Of a stretch of DNA of 64,000 nucleotides, positions 13,720 to 25,672 are shown in pieces. Position numbers and translations under genes: made by a program. The notes under the pieces were generated by a model. It saw only the letters and a program-made list of their open reading frames with translations. It was not told the DNA's origin and did no database searches. This stretch comes from Mangifera indica (lineage: Eukaryota > Streptophyta > Magnoliopsida > Sapindales > Anacardiaceae), in assembly GCF_011075055.1 (NCBI RefSeq), contig NC_058141.1, positions 12,905,639 to 12,969,638 on the forward strand. Direction: 5' to 3'. How positions within the stretch are numbered: the stretch's first letter is position 1; each line of letters begins with the position of its first letter.

Positions 13720-13728
13720 TATATATAT
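13720..13728 (+). promoter_or_regulatory. Candidate TATA box of KOB1
   Basis: TATATATAT about 140 bp before the KOB1 start, followed by C/A-rich leader-like sequence. No ATG lies between this site and the start at 13871, so the leader would be free of upstream ORFs. Confidence 0.45.
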
Positions 13729-13870
13729 CTCCCCTGAAACTGACATCCAAACAAACCAATCAATCAAAATTCAACTACACTTGTTTTCTGCATCTTGTTG
13801 ATCTTGTACAACACAGCAATCACAGCACTGCTTGGGAGATCTCTTTCTCTCTCAAGTCTCATCCGCCGCT

Positions 13871-16800
13871 ATGCCGACTTATTACCAGCAGCACCACCGT
13901 GCAACTCCTTTACTGTCTTCTTCTTCTTCCTTCACTTCGAGGCTTCTTTTACTTCTCACTGTCCTCCCTCTTTCTCTCGCTTTGTTAGCTTTCTTTCTCC
14001 AATGGAAAGGCGACGCTGGTCTTACTGATCCGACAACCGCTACCTCTACCGTCTCTCGCTGGGCTCCTCATGGGTCCCAACTCCAGAACCATGAGGTGTT
14101 TCCTGGTATGGAGTCCTCTCCTCTGTCGCCTAAAGCTCATCATTTCTCGCGTTCTGATTGTGCTAAACTTGTAAGGAGCTCTTCGCCTTCGTTTCCTTAT
14201 TACCGAGACTGGAAGCTTGACTTTGACTCCGATTTGAAGCCCAAGGTACTCCTTTTCTTTCAGCTCTTTTCAATTGTGGGATTTTAAAGTTAGGGTTTCT
14301 TTCTCTTTATGGTGGTTTGTTTTTGAGTTTCTGTTAAATTATTGTTTTCTGACATAGATCTGATTTGAGTTCTGCATTATTATTTTGTGGATGCTGCTGG
14401 AAAGTGTCTAATCGAATGTTTGATTGGTTTTTTAGTGAGATCCTAATTTGAAGTGTTGATCTGTGTTAAATGTTAGCTTTTTGTTGGGGTTTGAGAGGCA
14501 AGTTCAATTTCTAATAGTTTATCTGGTTTGCTCTAAAATGAGTAAATAAAGACGAAATTTAGTTTTAATAATAGTTATAAACTATTTAGTAATGGTTGAT
14601 CCGTTGTTCTTTCCATTCATTTCCAGATTACTGTAACTGGAGATTCATATGCTGATTTAGTATTATCTTTAACGTTCCGATTTGAGTTCAAATTTTTAAT
14701 TTAATAGCTATTTTAGCTCATTTGGCAACTAGCTATTGCATTGAAAAAGGATCTTATAGTGAAGCTAATGATGATACCCAATATATATTGACTAAAAACC
14801 AAGTTATGATTCTGAGTCTGATTGCTAAGTCAAGTTAGTTAAAGTTCTTAGGATAATCTTCTCTTAAAATTGTTGTATTCTCTAATATGAGGTGCCCTCT
14901 ATTTTTGTTTATAATGAGCTCTGGCTAATTGAACCATAATAGTTAATCAGTCTGTAAAAGCCATGTATAATTAGGATTATTGTTCATGTGTTCATGTAGA
15001 TATGTATTACAACAAGTACATCAGCTGGCTTGGAGCAAATTCTGCCATGGATGTTCTATCACAAGGTCATTGGAGTCACGACATTTTTCCTCTTTGTAGA
15101 AGGAAAGGCTGCATCTCCTGATGTGTCTAAAGTTCTTGAATCTATTCCTGTGAGTTAAATAACCATTTCCTTTCATCAATTTGGTTTGGTTTTTAATATT
15201 TTCCTCTGTTTTTTTTTTCATATTCTTTTCATATATATATATTGTGGCTATTAAATTTGCATTTCTTTTTCAGGGAGTGAAAGTAATTTATAGAACAAAA
15301 GAGCTAGAGGAGCAACAAGCTAGAAGGTTGTTCAAAATTTCCATATTTACTATTATAGATTCTTTATATTCCTTTTTTTTTTTTTTTTGCCAGTTTAGAC
15401 CATTCTCATTTTATCCATGTTCAGCTCAAGCAACTTGTTACTTAGAACCTTTTGGACTTGACTTTTATATTGCCTCTTTTTTGAGATATTTGTTTCATAT
15501 TCTAACTCTGTTTTCTTTTGGGATCATCAGTCGCATCTGGAATGAGACATGGCTGGCAAGTTTCTTTTACAAACCCTGCAATTATGAGCTGTTTGTGAAG
15601 CAATCTCTCAATATGGAAATGGCTATTGTTATGGCAAGGGTATACTTTTTTGAACAACTTTTTTTTGTTATTGATGAATGAGTATGGATTTTAATCTGAT
15701 ATACAGTTTTCTGTTACTCATTGAAAATATTAGGATTCTGGCATGGACTGGATACTTCATCTTGACACTGATGAACTAATACATCCAGCTGGTGCTCGTG
15801 AGTATTCGTTGAGGCAATTGCTTCTTGATGTGCCCGGAAATGTGGATATGGTTATATTTCCAAATTATGTGAGTGCAATTATTCATACTATTAAAATGTC
15901 TTACTAGTGATGATATTAATTTTAAATTTACAAAAATGACAAATCAATCATTATGTTCTTTTATGATATGGCTTGACATATAGATGATGATATGTTTTTT
16001 CCTCCAGGAGAGTGGTGTTGAACGAGACGATATTACTGATCCTTTCAGTGAGGTATTTTCTTTATTTTGAATCTCCAAGATTTTTGTCTCATTTTATAAT
16101 GTTTGGTATGTTTCTTATCCCCGTCTCTTTGTGAACAGGTATCAATGTTCAAGAGAAACTATGACCATCTTCCAAAGGATACATACTTTGGTATGTATAA
16201 AGAAGCAACTCGGAGTAACCCAAACTACTTCCTGACTTATGGAAACGGAAAATCAGTAGCTCGAATTCGTGATCATCTTCGTCCTAATGGCGCACATAGG
16301 TGGCATAATTATATGAAAACCCCAAAGTATGTAATTTGACCATACTGTATAATGACAGAATTTAATATGTTAATCTAGTAAGGCATACATCATTACACAT
16401 ACATGCTAGGAAGGCATAAGAATGCTTTTAACTGTTACACATGCTTAGATATGCTAGTATGGTTGGGAAAGTGAGATTTTGTATATATGTGCATTTAAGA
16501 AGATAGTGATTATATGGATCTTTCTTATTATCCTCAAATTTGAGCAACTACAAGTTTATTTCACCTCTATGGTTCTATCCCTCTCCTATGCTTCCAAAGG
16601 ATTATAGCTGCACATTAATTTGATCATGTGCCATTTTTACCCTTTTTGTGCTATTTGCTTGCTGTTGTTTAATTATCATGGGAGCATAAATAGTAGTGTT
16701 TTTCTAAATGACTTTTTGATAACAATAATTGTGCAATGTTGTTCCTTTCAGTGAGATCAAATTGGAGGAGGCTGCTGTTCTGCACTATACGTATGCTAAA

Positions 16801-18818
16801 TTCTCTGACCTAACATCCAGACGTGATCGGTGTGGCTGCAAGCCTACAAAGGAGGATGTCAAACGATGCTTTATGTTGGAGTTTGATAGATCTGTGAGTT
16901 TAAAGTTGTCCTTTGTGTTTCTTGAATATTTTTTTCTTCTATTCCTACTATTTTTTAATTGAATAGCTGGCTCACTAATATGAACAGGGAAATCATTTCT
17001 AGCAGTTTAGGCACTATTTCTATCTGTATTTATGAATGGCCTTGGGGCTCTCTATCATGTAGAAGACTTGATAGTTTGTTTATGTGCAATGTAGAGCTGT
17101 AGTGTGGCCTCCAAAGATAAACCAGTAAGGGAAAGACAGTTGCTGACATAGAAGTATCTGATGATTTAGGAAATTATGATGAAAGACATAAGGAAATGCT
17201 GTATATAGAAGGGAATGGCATAGCACAATATATGTCATTGATGTTTGATAGGCTGAAATTATGATGTGGGTGATAATGGTGATGTGAGCTACCCCTTTTT
17301 TATAGTTTTCATTCATATCGGGCAGTTGATTGCCCAGTTGGATTTACCTGAGTTTGGTAATGCTACTCCTAGTTGGCTAATAATAAAATTTTGAAAATGA
17401 AGGGTTCCATGTGACTTTCAGATTTTTAGTGGTTGGGATGTCATAGTGACATGGTACCTGATAAGCTGTATACTTACTTTCTTACTAACTGGGACATTTC
17501 TGGTGTAAAATTATTCTGCAGCAGGGACAATAGTAATGTGTGTTAGAAGAAGTATATTTCCATATATTTCTGCTTTTTATGTGTTTCTTTTTTACCAAGT
17601 CCTAAGATTTGAATTAAGCTTGTGTGGCCAATCCTCTTTTTGTTTCTGAAATGAATGACAAATACTGGGGTTAAATAACTTTGTTTGTCAGTAAAAAGTT
17701 TTTTCTCAATTTTAGTTCCTTTTGATTACTCTCTCTGTTTTAAAGTAAATGTTATCCATTGCAGGCATTTATAATAGCTTCAACTGCAACTGAGGAGGAA
17801 ATGCGAAATTGGTAAACACTTGAATGCTAAGATTAATTTTGCTCCAATTATGTGTTTCGTCTCAATTTGAGTTCATCATACAATAATTTATGAAAGTTTG
17901 CTCCCAATATATCTTGCCCCAAATGCTTTTGTTGCTGCTAATTAACAAAGATTCGCTCCCTATATATCTTTTTCCTTATGAAAGTTTTTTCTCTTCAGTC
18001 TTCTGTTTGATGAATCAATAAAGATTTACTCTTTGTTTCTGTTTTAGGTACCATGAGCATGTTGTGTGGGGTGATAAGGACCTGAAGCTAAAACTCCTTA
18101 GGAAGGGAATTCTAACTCGCATATATGCTCCCATGGTAAGCATGGCAATGCTATTTTTTAAATAATACTTGACAGAGTAAGAGTAATATAAAATAAAAAA
18201 CTACTATTTTTCAAATGTTCATTTACCGATTAAGAGAGAAGATAGTGTGAAAAAGAAAAAAGGGTTTCCAATGTGAAGGTTCTGGGACAGTATTGTAATG
18301 GAGTAATTTTTGGATGAATTAAATTATTTTCTTAGAAGCAAAGATAGGGGACTTACATCTGGAGGGGTAAAAATGTCCATACCATTAATGAATATTCAGA
18401 GAACCTTTTACATGTCTCTTGGGATCTTTTCTGCAAGAAAAAGAATTGCTTATTTTGTGTGGTACCCAATAATCCGAAACTCCCCTTAATTCCATTTTTG
18501 TTATTTCTTATCAATATTCTTTTCCATTTTACATATCAGGTTATAGTACAAGGCTTACAGGAGTCAGGTGTCTTCACCTCTGTTATTCAATCTGCCCAGA
18601 CAACTCTTTCAAAGGACAAGTTTTTGGAATCAATTGATAGTAGTAATTCATCAAGAACTGTTGCCTCTGAATTGGATTCCTCGAGAAAGGTTGGTAGAAG
18701 CAAAGAGTACCAGGCAACTCTTCGTAAGGTATTGGATATTGAAGCCAAGTCTTATGAAGCAGCTGTTCCACCATTGTCTCCCCCAGGATTTAATGATGAC
18801 CATCTGATAGACATGTGA
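13871..18818 (+). CDS. KOB1: KOBITO1/ELD1/ABI8 glycosyltransferase-like protein
   Basis: Plant-specific membrane glycosyltransferase-like protein needed for cell elongation and cellulose synthesis, also linked to ABA and sugar responses in Arabidopsis. Eleven exons: 13871-14245, 15000-15149, 15274-15326, 15531-15639, 15734-15868, 16008-16052, 16139-16326, 16752-16893, 17765-17811, 18048-18135, 18540-18818, giving 536 residues (family about 533). The start [15 protein letters not shown] matches the family's His-rich N-terminus. A single membrane segment follows (about residues 20-42, [20 protein letters not shown]), as in a type II membrane protein. The catalytic-like region holds [20 protein letters not shown] and the acidic [11 protein letters not shown] (DxD-like). 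The C-terminal tail is Ser-rich. All splice sites are GT-AG and every junction keeps frame. Confidence 0.96.
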
Positions 18819-19298
18819 TAGATTTTCCGGCATGATTGCTTCTGTTTCTCCTTCCTGTTCTGGATGGCCAAGTTATAACTAGATCTCTATTTAAGGGAGG
18901 AATCAGGAGAGAAAAGGCTGAGCAAATGGGTTCGTTTTTTGGTACATCTGTCCTTGATTCAATTGGTTCTTCCCGATCTTTCACCAAGCGCTGCTGGGCA
19001 TTCCGTGGAGAGAATTCTGTTAGTCTTTCTGACCATGGCAAGTTGATTTTGCTAACAGAAATTTGGCCTTGAATTCTCGTGTATAGAAAGTCACAGTTTT
19101 ACAGTTGAAAATATTATCATTGTATCTTGATTTGTTGTCCATGAACTAACTAAATCATTTTCATGCGTATATTGCAAATCATTTCAATGAGATGAAACCT
19201 GACTTTGGATGCAGGACTATTGCTTGTTAAATAATCAAAGAACCTCTACTGTACTAACTAACAAATGCGAATGCACTTTTGGTATATTTCAAGCATAC
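18819..19298 (+). other. KOB1 3' UTR and downstream flank
   Basis: Moderately GC-rich to about 19075 and therefore probably the transcribed 3' UTR, then AT-rich. No further ORF is supported. Confidence 0.5.
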
Positions 19299-19412
19299 AG
19301 GTAATATATTATCATGTAATTAGAAAATTTTGAATCTAAGATAAAATAATATTTAATCATATAATGATATATTATTTATGTATTTTAATTATGTATAAAA
19401 AAAAAATTATAT
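19299..19412. repeat. AT-rich palindromic repeat, copy 1
   Basis: One of six related AT-rich stretches sharing a core like CATCATATAATTA and its complement in inverted arrangement. Here TATTATCATGTAATTAG is mirrored by TTTAATCATATAATGATAT about 40 bp away. It abuts the palindrome at 19429. Confidence 0.5.
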
Positions 19413-19428
19413 ACACATAGTATTATAC

Positions 19429-19793
19429 AATTAAACCAACGACCACGTCCCATGAACAAAAGCAACAACCAAATCAAGGGGGCGATAGTGGCGACCTTGA
19501 CAGACAACATACCGTTGAGCACATGCATCTGCCAACAAGAAAACGGATTTGGAGTGTTCACGGGGTCCATGCATTGTCGGATCAGGGTACTTGCATGTTA
19601 CCAGCAGCCTCACGACAATATTTGAGGTCCCGAAATCAAATTCCAACATTGGATGGCCCCTGTGAATCTCCAAAGCCGTCTCCTGTTGGTAGATGCATGT
19701 GCCCAACAGCTATGTTGTCTGTCAAGGCCGCCATTGACGCATCTTTGATTTGGTTGTTGTTTTTGTTTATGGGATGTGGTTGTTAGTTTAATT
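19429..19793. mobile_element. Foldback-type palindromic element, 365 bp
   Basis: The two halves are inverted copies: the left arm AATTAAACCAACGACCACGT pairs with the right end, which closes ATGTGGTTGTTAGTTTAATT. Similarity runs through most of both arms, including a shared GACAGACAACAT block, with about 80-85% identity by eye. The element is GC-richer than its flanks. I found no clear target duplication. Because of the symmetry both strands carry ORFs of about 90 codons (19431-19706 minus, 19523-19786 plus); neither resembles a known protein. Confidence 0.65.
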
Positions 19794-19879
19794 AGTTGAT
19801 TTTGTGCGTGAGGCGATTGATGAATTAGGTTCTTGCCTGCTATAATTTATATTTATTAAATTATTAATTTTTATTTTAT

Positions 19880-20037
19880 TTAAAATGAGGGTAAATCTAG
19901 TATTTAGATTTTTGAAACTCAATCAACTAAAAATTCTAACAATAATTGAATCTTGGATATATGTTTAAGTTTTTAAAATATCGTAAATGTATATTTATCT
20001 TTACAATAAAAATTGGGTGGAAAATAGTCCTTTGGCC
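19880..20037. mobile_element. Right-end fragment of the GGCC-ended MITE family
   Basis: Ends with GGGTGGAAAATAGTCCTTTG then GCC at 20037, matching the right ends of the elements at 13590 and 24401. No matching left end was found, so the element is truncated or diverged. Confidence 0.45.
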
Positions 20038-21091
20038 AATCCCATTTGCTGATCATGGAGAGAATGTGAGCTGATGCCAAGGTCAACATTCAATTCATAG
20101 TATGCATGTTGAGTGATACAAGGCTTGAAAATCTCTTCGGAAAATGTACTTTTTATGATTGACACAAGCAAGATAGAGAGAAAAAAGGAGGAAGAAAGAT
20201 TGGTGATGTAATTTGGTATGTTGGTGTCCAGTGAAGGAAGAAGAAGAGGGAGAGAGATAAACAAAGGAAGAAGAAACAATGGCACTGATGATAGGTTTGC
20301 TGAGTGGCGTCGAGCAAAGGATGAAGAACAGTGAGGGTAAAAGAAATGAAAGAATATGACAAAAGAATCCAAGATTTTTTTATTTTATTTTTCAAAATTA
20401 TATCCAACATTTAAAAATAAATAAAATTACTTAAATATTTTTTTTATAATTAAAATTGACCCAAAAAAGTAACAAAATGTGAAAATTTATTATTTTTTAC
20501 TTTAAAGGTGAAACCTTGTCAATTTAGCATAATTCAAATCGTTTTCAATAAGTGAAGTTCTATTTATATTAATTTTGTCATAATTGTTAAAAGTATATTA
20601 AACAATCTATTAATAGTTTCACCGTTAATATATAATCTCTTAGTATAGGTTTTGATACCTAATTTTGGATATTCAATTAAGTATTTAGTTAATGTGTTAT
20701 CATATATTTAAATGTTATTTTATTTTTAATTTAAAATCATGTATTATTTAAATATTTAAAATTAAATATCCATATTTTAATTGATAGATTTTTTACCAAA
20801 AGTATTGATTGGGTTGGGCGGAATTACTGGTTGCCAACCATTCAGGGTGGGCTAGTCCTTTAAATAATGTTTTTTAACAGTGATCCATTAGACCCAACCC
20901 AGCGTATCTAATGCCCACCAAACCATGCAACAGAGTTATCTTAAAATCGATTTTCAACCTGCCATTTTATATTAGGTAAGCCTGTAGTGAATTGCAATGT
21001 TGCCCATCTTTATTTAAGTCCAAATAATCCATTAATCTTCATCACCCAACACTTAACTCTAGGTGTAATATTTCCTACAATAATATTATTT
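20038..21091. other. Intergenic AT-rich DNA
   Basis: No gene supported. The minus-strand ORFs at 20001-20410 are translations of GA-rich sequence into Ser/Leu-rich peptides and are likely chance. Nothing else stands out. Confidence 0.5.
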
Positions 21092-21247
21092 ATATCTACA
21101 TATTTTTTATATATAATTTAGATACACAGATAATATGTCATCATATAATTACATATTATTTTATTTTATATTTAAAATTATTCATTTATATAATAATATA
21201 TTATTTATATACTTAAATTATATATAAATATATATATATATATATAA
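21092..21247. repeat. AT-rich palindromic repeat, copy 2
   Basis: Contains ATAATATGTCATCATATAAT followed by the inverted counterpart ATTTATATAATAATATATTA, then a short TA run. Same family as the copies at 19299, 24745, 25508, 36243 and 42262. Confidence 0.55.
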
Positions 21248-22879
21248 AACTTTGCCGTATACAAATTGATAATGGCATTCAAGGACACCAAAAGAGAGTT
21301 TTATAGCCACAAGTTATGGACTCTTTGATATTATATATATATTGGCAGCAACTAAAACATTGAAAATGTTGAAAGCAAGTTTCAACTTTGAACCTACTTG
21401 ATGCCTTTCAGAAGAGGGACAATAGGCCTTAGCTCCAATTATGGGGTCTCTAAACTAATAATACCTCTAAAATAATTTGAGTATGACAGGAAGGGAGAGT
21501 TGCATTTACCTTAGTTGGAAGAACAAATATTTAAAATTTAATATTCCAAACATTGTCCATTGTTTTTAGACCTAACCAAGCCAATGCAAATACAGCACAT
21601 ATGGTTATTATTATTATTATCGTTATTCTTATTGGCCGACAAGTATTATGCAAAACCCAATATTGACTTGGTGTGAATGCATTAGAAGGAAGACCGATGT
21701 GTGAATCAGAGAGAGAGTTATTCAGAAGTGGCAGAAAATACTTTCAAAAAGTTATTCAACAACTCTCAGAAATTATTAGGGTTTAAGACAATCTTCAATT
21801 TAAGCCTTGTATGACTCATTCTTATATTATTATTTTCACAGAAAACGTCGTATTCTTGGAGTATGATATCGCAGTCAAAGAATTGGACCAGATTTATTTT
21901 TTATATATATGATGGCTATTAATTCTTCTTCTTCAGATCAATCCCAACTAAGTGAAGTTTGCATCATGCATGAGCTACTAACGCATATTCTGGTTTATTT
22001 TTTGCATTCCCTTCCCAGGAATTTACTTTGGAAAATACCATACAACTTTTTTTTCCTGCTAAACCTTTTCCTTGTACGAACAAGAAATCTAGTTAAGTTT
22101 ATCAAGTAGGCTGTAAAGTTAGAGCCTGTAACACAAAGAATCTGCAATGACACTACATGAATAATGGGTTTCAATACACGTGGTGAGGCTAAGAGAGGTG
22201 ATGATGGAAGGGTTATAATGGGCATGTTTCCTTAATGGAGTTAATGATATGAGTTGAAATTCCATGTACATTTAGTGGCTTCCAATGATGCAACAAGTTG
22301 AACAAGTTAAAGCCGAAAGAAGCTCTACCGAAGCCTTTGTGTCGTCTTAATTTGTGTGCTAACAGTAAACTTATTGAAGCTTGATAAATTAACCACTGTA
22401 GCTATGATATTTATAATTCTTTCAAGGGAAGTATGCATGCACATTGTCCATATTGGACTTAAACCTAACCAATCTTTAGCCAGCAAATTATTTTGGTGAA
22501 CAAGTGTTGCCTGTGAAGGATATGCTAACACTAAACTTATATAAAAATCGCATAAATTTGACTAGGAGAAATCCCATGAATTCAAAGAAGTCATTAGAAT
22601 TATTGCTGAAAGAACAATCTCAAGCAAGATACTGTTGCAAGTTTGCGACACGAGCATGAATTGGAGATCTGTGGGAATGGATTTTTTTTGGTTCTTACAT
22701 TGAAAATGACAGTGTTTTAGATCAAAGAAGAAGATATTCAAAGATTGAAAATACTCAAATAGCATTAATTTGGTGTTGGTGTATTGAACTGGGTGTGGGT
22801 CTCAGATGAATCGAAACGTCTTTGTCTCTCAGGTAATTTATTGTCTTCATCTTTAACGAAAACGAACAATGAGAAAGTG
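21248..22879. other. Intergenic DNA, no gene seen
   Basis: About 1.6 kb with only short ORFs (21909-22109 plus, 21995-22225 and 22325-22531 minus) that have no recognisable features. A trinucleotide-like ATT run lies near 21607-21628. Confidence 0.5.
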
Positions 22880-23162
22880 AGAAAGAATGCAATTGAAGAT
22901 GACGAAATTCGTTGTCTTTGGTAACGGTTTCAAAATCTTAGAAAGAAAATAACTGTTTTTCAAACTTTGAGTGAAGAAAATTATTATATTTTTAAATTAA
23001 GAAAAAAAATTTTAATTTTTTTATATTTTTAATTACCTCATATTTTTACTATTAACCCTAACTGAAAATTTTAATAGAATGATAAATATTTATTTTTTTG
23101 AAATTTCACAGGTGAGAGTTCAAAAATACATTAAACCTTAGGTGGAAATAAGTCTTTTGGCC
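22880..23162. mobile_element. Right-end fragment of the GGCC-ended MITE family
   Basis: Closes with CTTAGGTGGAAATAAGTCTT, then TTGGCC at 23162, as in the other copies. Its interior (about 22915-23035) resembles 34930-35035, sharing a GTTTCAAAATcTTAgAAAG-like stretch. The left end is missing. Confidence 0.5.
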
Positions 23163-23815
23163 AAAGTAAAATTACAACGGAGCACATGGGATGATGTTAT
23201 ACTATTCAATATATTATTTAGTTGCGGCTTCTTTTCTTTTCTTCTTTTACCCAAAAAACTATCACACAAGAAATTGTTCAGAACTACCCATTAATTATAG
23301 GTATCTCATATTCTCATATATCTTTTTTCTTTTCCCACACTCTCAAATTCCATACAATCGTCTTCTAATAAAAAGCCAATTTAAATATTTATATGTATGT
23401 ATGCATACATAATCTTGACAAATCAACAAGTCTTCGATAACTTAAGAAAGATAATCTAAAGCAAGGATAATCCATACATGCATTCCATTCTTTTAGCATA
23501 TCAAATTCCCTTTCTCTTTCTCTTTCTTTTTTCTTTTTCTTATTTTTATGTCTTATCCTCGGCCAACCTTTCTTGAAATTCTTTTTTGATATATCCAAAG
23601 AGAATTCATTCTATGATTCCTTTATTTTACAAAGGGAAGTTGGCAACCCCATATTAATCAAATGATCATAATTCCATTGCTTCATTTCTTCAAATTTGCA
23701 ACAAGAAATTATCAAGTAACTCAAGATGGTAATGACCAATATTTTTGAGATGGGTACAAATGTTTTTGAAGGAAAGATGGAGAAATTGTACTACATTTTG
23801 ATTGTTTAAATTTTA
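23163..23815. other. Intergenic DNA between two MITE copies
   Basis: About 650 bp. Holds a CTTT-rich tract near 23508-23545. The short ORFs here (23191-23412 plus, 23389-23598 minus) are low-complexity and not supported. Confidence 0.5.
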
Positions 23816-24401
23816 GGCTAAAGGACTTATTCTCATCTAAAGTTTACTCTTTCTCAAGTTTCCATCAATTATTTTTTAAAAACTCAAATACTCATCCATT
23901 GATTGTTAAGTCTATTAATTTTTAAAGGTAAAATCGTTATTTTATCAGTAATATAAAAAATAAACTAAAAATTTATCTTTTTTTTTTCTTAAATCCTAAA
24001 AACTAATAATTTCCTCTTCAGTTAAGTTTTAAAAAGTAATATTTTTTTCTTAGGGTTTCCATTTTTTTAGAGACATTTTTTTGAGTGAACAATCAACTTT
24101 TTCGACGATTTCCAAGCAATGTCTCTTTTTTTCTGACGTGTTTTCCTTCTGACGTTGTTGACAACGAAAAGAACCGATATTGTCTGACGCTTTCATCTCT
24201 AGATAAAGACAAGAATTATGTCAATGACCTCGTCTTCGTCCATCAGTGGGTGTTTGGTTTTTGAAAGATAATGAGTGGATAAAACTAACGAATTTGATTA
24301 ATTTTAATAACCAATAAATAAGTATTTGATGAGTTTTTTAAAGATAATCGATAAAAACTTCGAAGAAGAATAAACTTTGGGTGGGAATCAGTTCTTTGGC
24401 C
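23816..24401. mobile_element. Mutator-type MITE, 586 bp (GGCC-ended family)
   Basis: The left end GGCTAAAGGACTTATTCTCA is complementary to the right end, which closes GTGGGAATCAGTTCTTTGGC plus C. Flanking 9-mers TAAATTTTA (23807-23815) and TAAATTTGA (24402-24410) agree at 8 of 9 positions, a good fit to a 9-bp target duplication. No transposase coding. The interior includes AT-rich filler and a GC-richer stretch near 24100-24250. Confidence 0.75.
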
Positions 24402-24744
24402 TAAATTTGATGTACAATGATTTTTTTTCTAGCTAGAGAGAATAAAGCAAAAGCATTACGTTGATATAAGTATGAAGCACTACTTTGTTTTTTAATCTTG
24501 GAGAAGGACTTTAATTTTGAACTTTGAGCACAAAAGCCTAGCATTGTGGATGCCATACCAGTGGATACCTGACATAATAATTGATTAAAGTCATATTAAT
24601 TTGGTGGACTAAAGATTTACCAATTAAAAGCCTAATTTTGTGTTTCATATATATACATAAAAAATTTGAAACACTTTAGCATAGCAAAAACATACCATAA
24701 AACACAACACAATCATGGAACTAATATTACAATACAACCATGTG

Positions 24745-24852
24745 TACTAATTTTATATGTATCATCGTACGATTGAATAATTTTAAATTAAGATAAAATA
24801 ATATTAAATCATATCATAATACATATAAGTATATATTTATTTATATAAAAAA
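24745..24852. repeat. AT-rich palindromic repeat, copy 3
   Basis: Diverged member with AAGATAAAATAATATTAAAT and CATATCATAATACATATAAG. Only the core resemblance to the other copies is clear. Confidence 0.35.
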
Positions 24853-25507
24853 ATGGGTTTACATAATATTATTCTTAATACCATAATAAATAAATAAATA
24901 TTGGACGTAAATTATTTGGTTGAACTGATGAAGACAAAATTAAGGTTTGGGTAGGTGGTGAGTAAGTCCGACTGTTGATGGTGGACAGTTCATTCACAAC
25001 CCAAATTATAGAATGGCAAAAGTCTTGACTTTTTCACTTAAATTATTCACTAAAGTATCAATTGGAAAACATAGTATATCACATAAAGTATATTTATCAA
25101 ATCTTTTAACTAAGTGCTTTCTTCAATAATGGGTTTCCCTACTCTAGCTAGCTTTCTTCATCAATGGGGTTTGCTATAATTTACAGTCAATATAGAATCC
25201 AAATGTTCAATGAACTAGATAAATGGTAATCAATTCTGTAATAAGAATCTTGGATTATTGAATTGATTCATTTGTTTTGATGTCGGATTAGCAGTGACAC
25301 TAGAAGAGAAGAAGAACTTAGTCATTAATTTTTTGGCATTTAGCCTCATGGATGATCTTATAAACTTTAATTTAATTTTAACCTATAGTCACAATGGAGG
25401 TGGTTTTAGAGACAAAGAGGCAGTGATTAGAGTGGGATAGTAAAAGGACAGGGAACATGATATTGATAATTTTAAGTCAAAATCCCACAAAATTTTGATA
25501 AATAATA
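24853..25507. other. Intergenic DNA, no gene seen
   Basis: AT-rich stretch with a TAAA run near 24887-24900. No supported ORF, RNA or repeat boundary. Confidence 0.5.
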
Positions 25508-25672
25508 GTATACATACACAATTTAAATATATAATTTGAGTATATAGATAATGTTTCATCATATAATTAGATATTATATTATCTTTAATCCAAAATTATC
25601 TAATTATATGATAACATATTATTTGTATACCTAAATTATATATTAAAAGTATGTATGAATAATTTTATTATA
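25508..25672. repeat. AT-rich palindromic repeat, copy 4 (best preserved)
   Basis: Clear inverted repeat: the left arm runs TAGTATACATAC to TTTCATCATATAATTAGATA; the right arm runs ATTATCTAATTATATGATAA to AAAGTATGTATGA. Arms are about 65 bp with a short AT spacer, so the strand could fold into a long hairpin. The size and lack of coding fit a MITE, but I cannot fix a target duplication. Confidence 0.6.
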
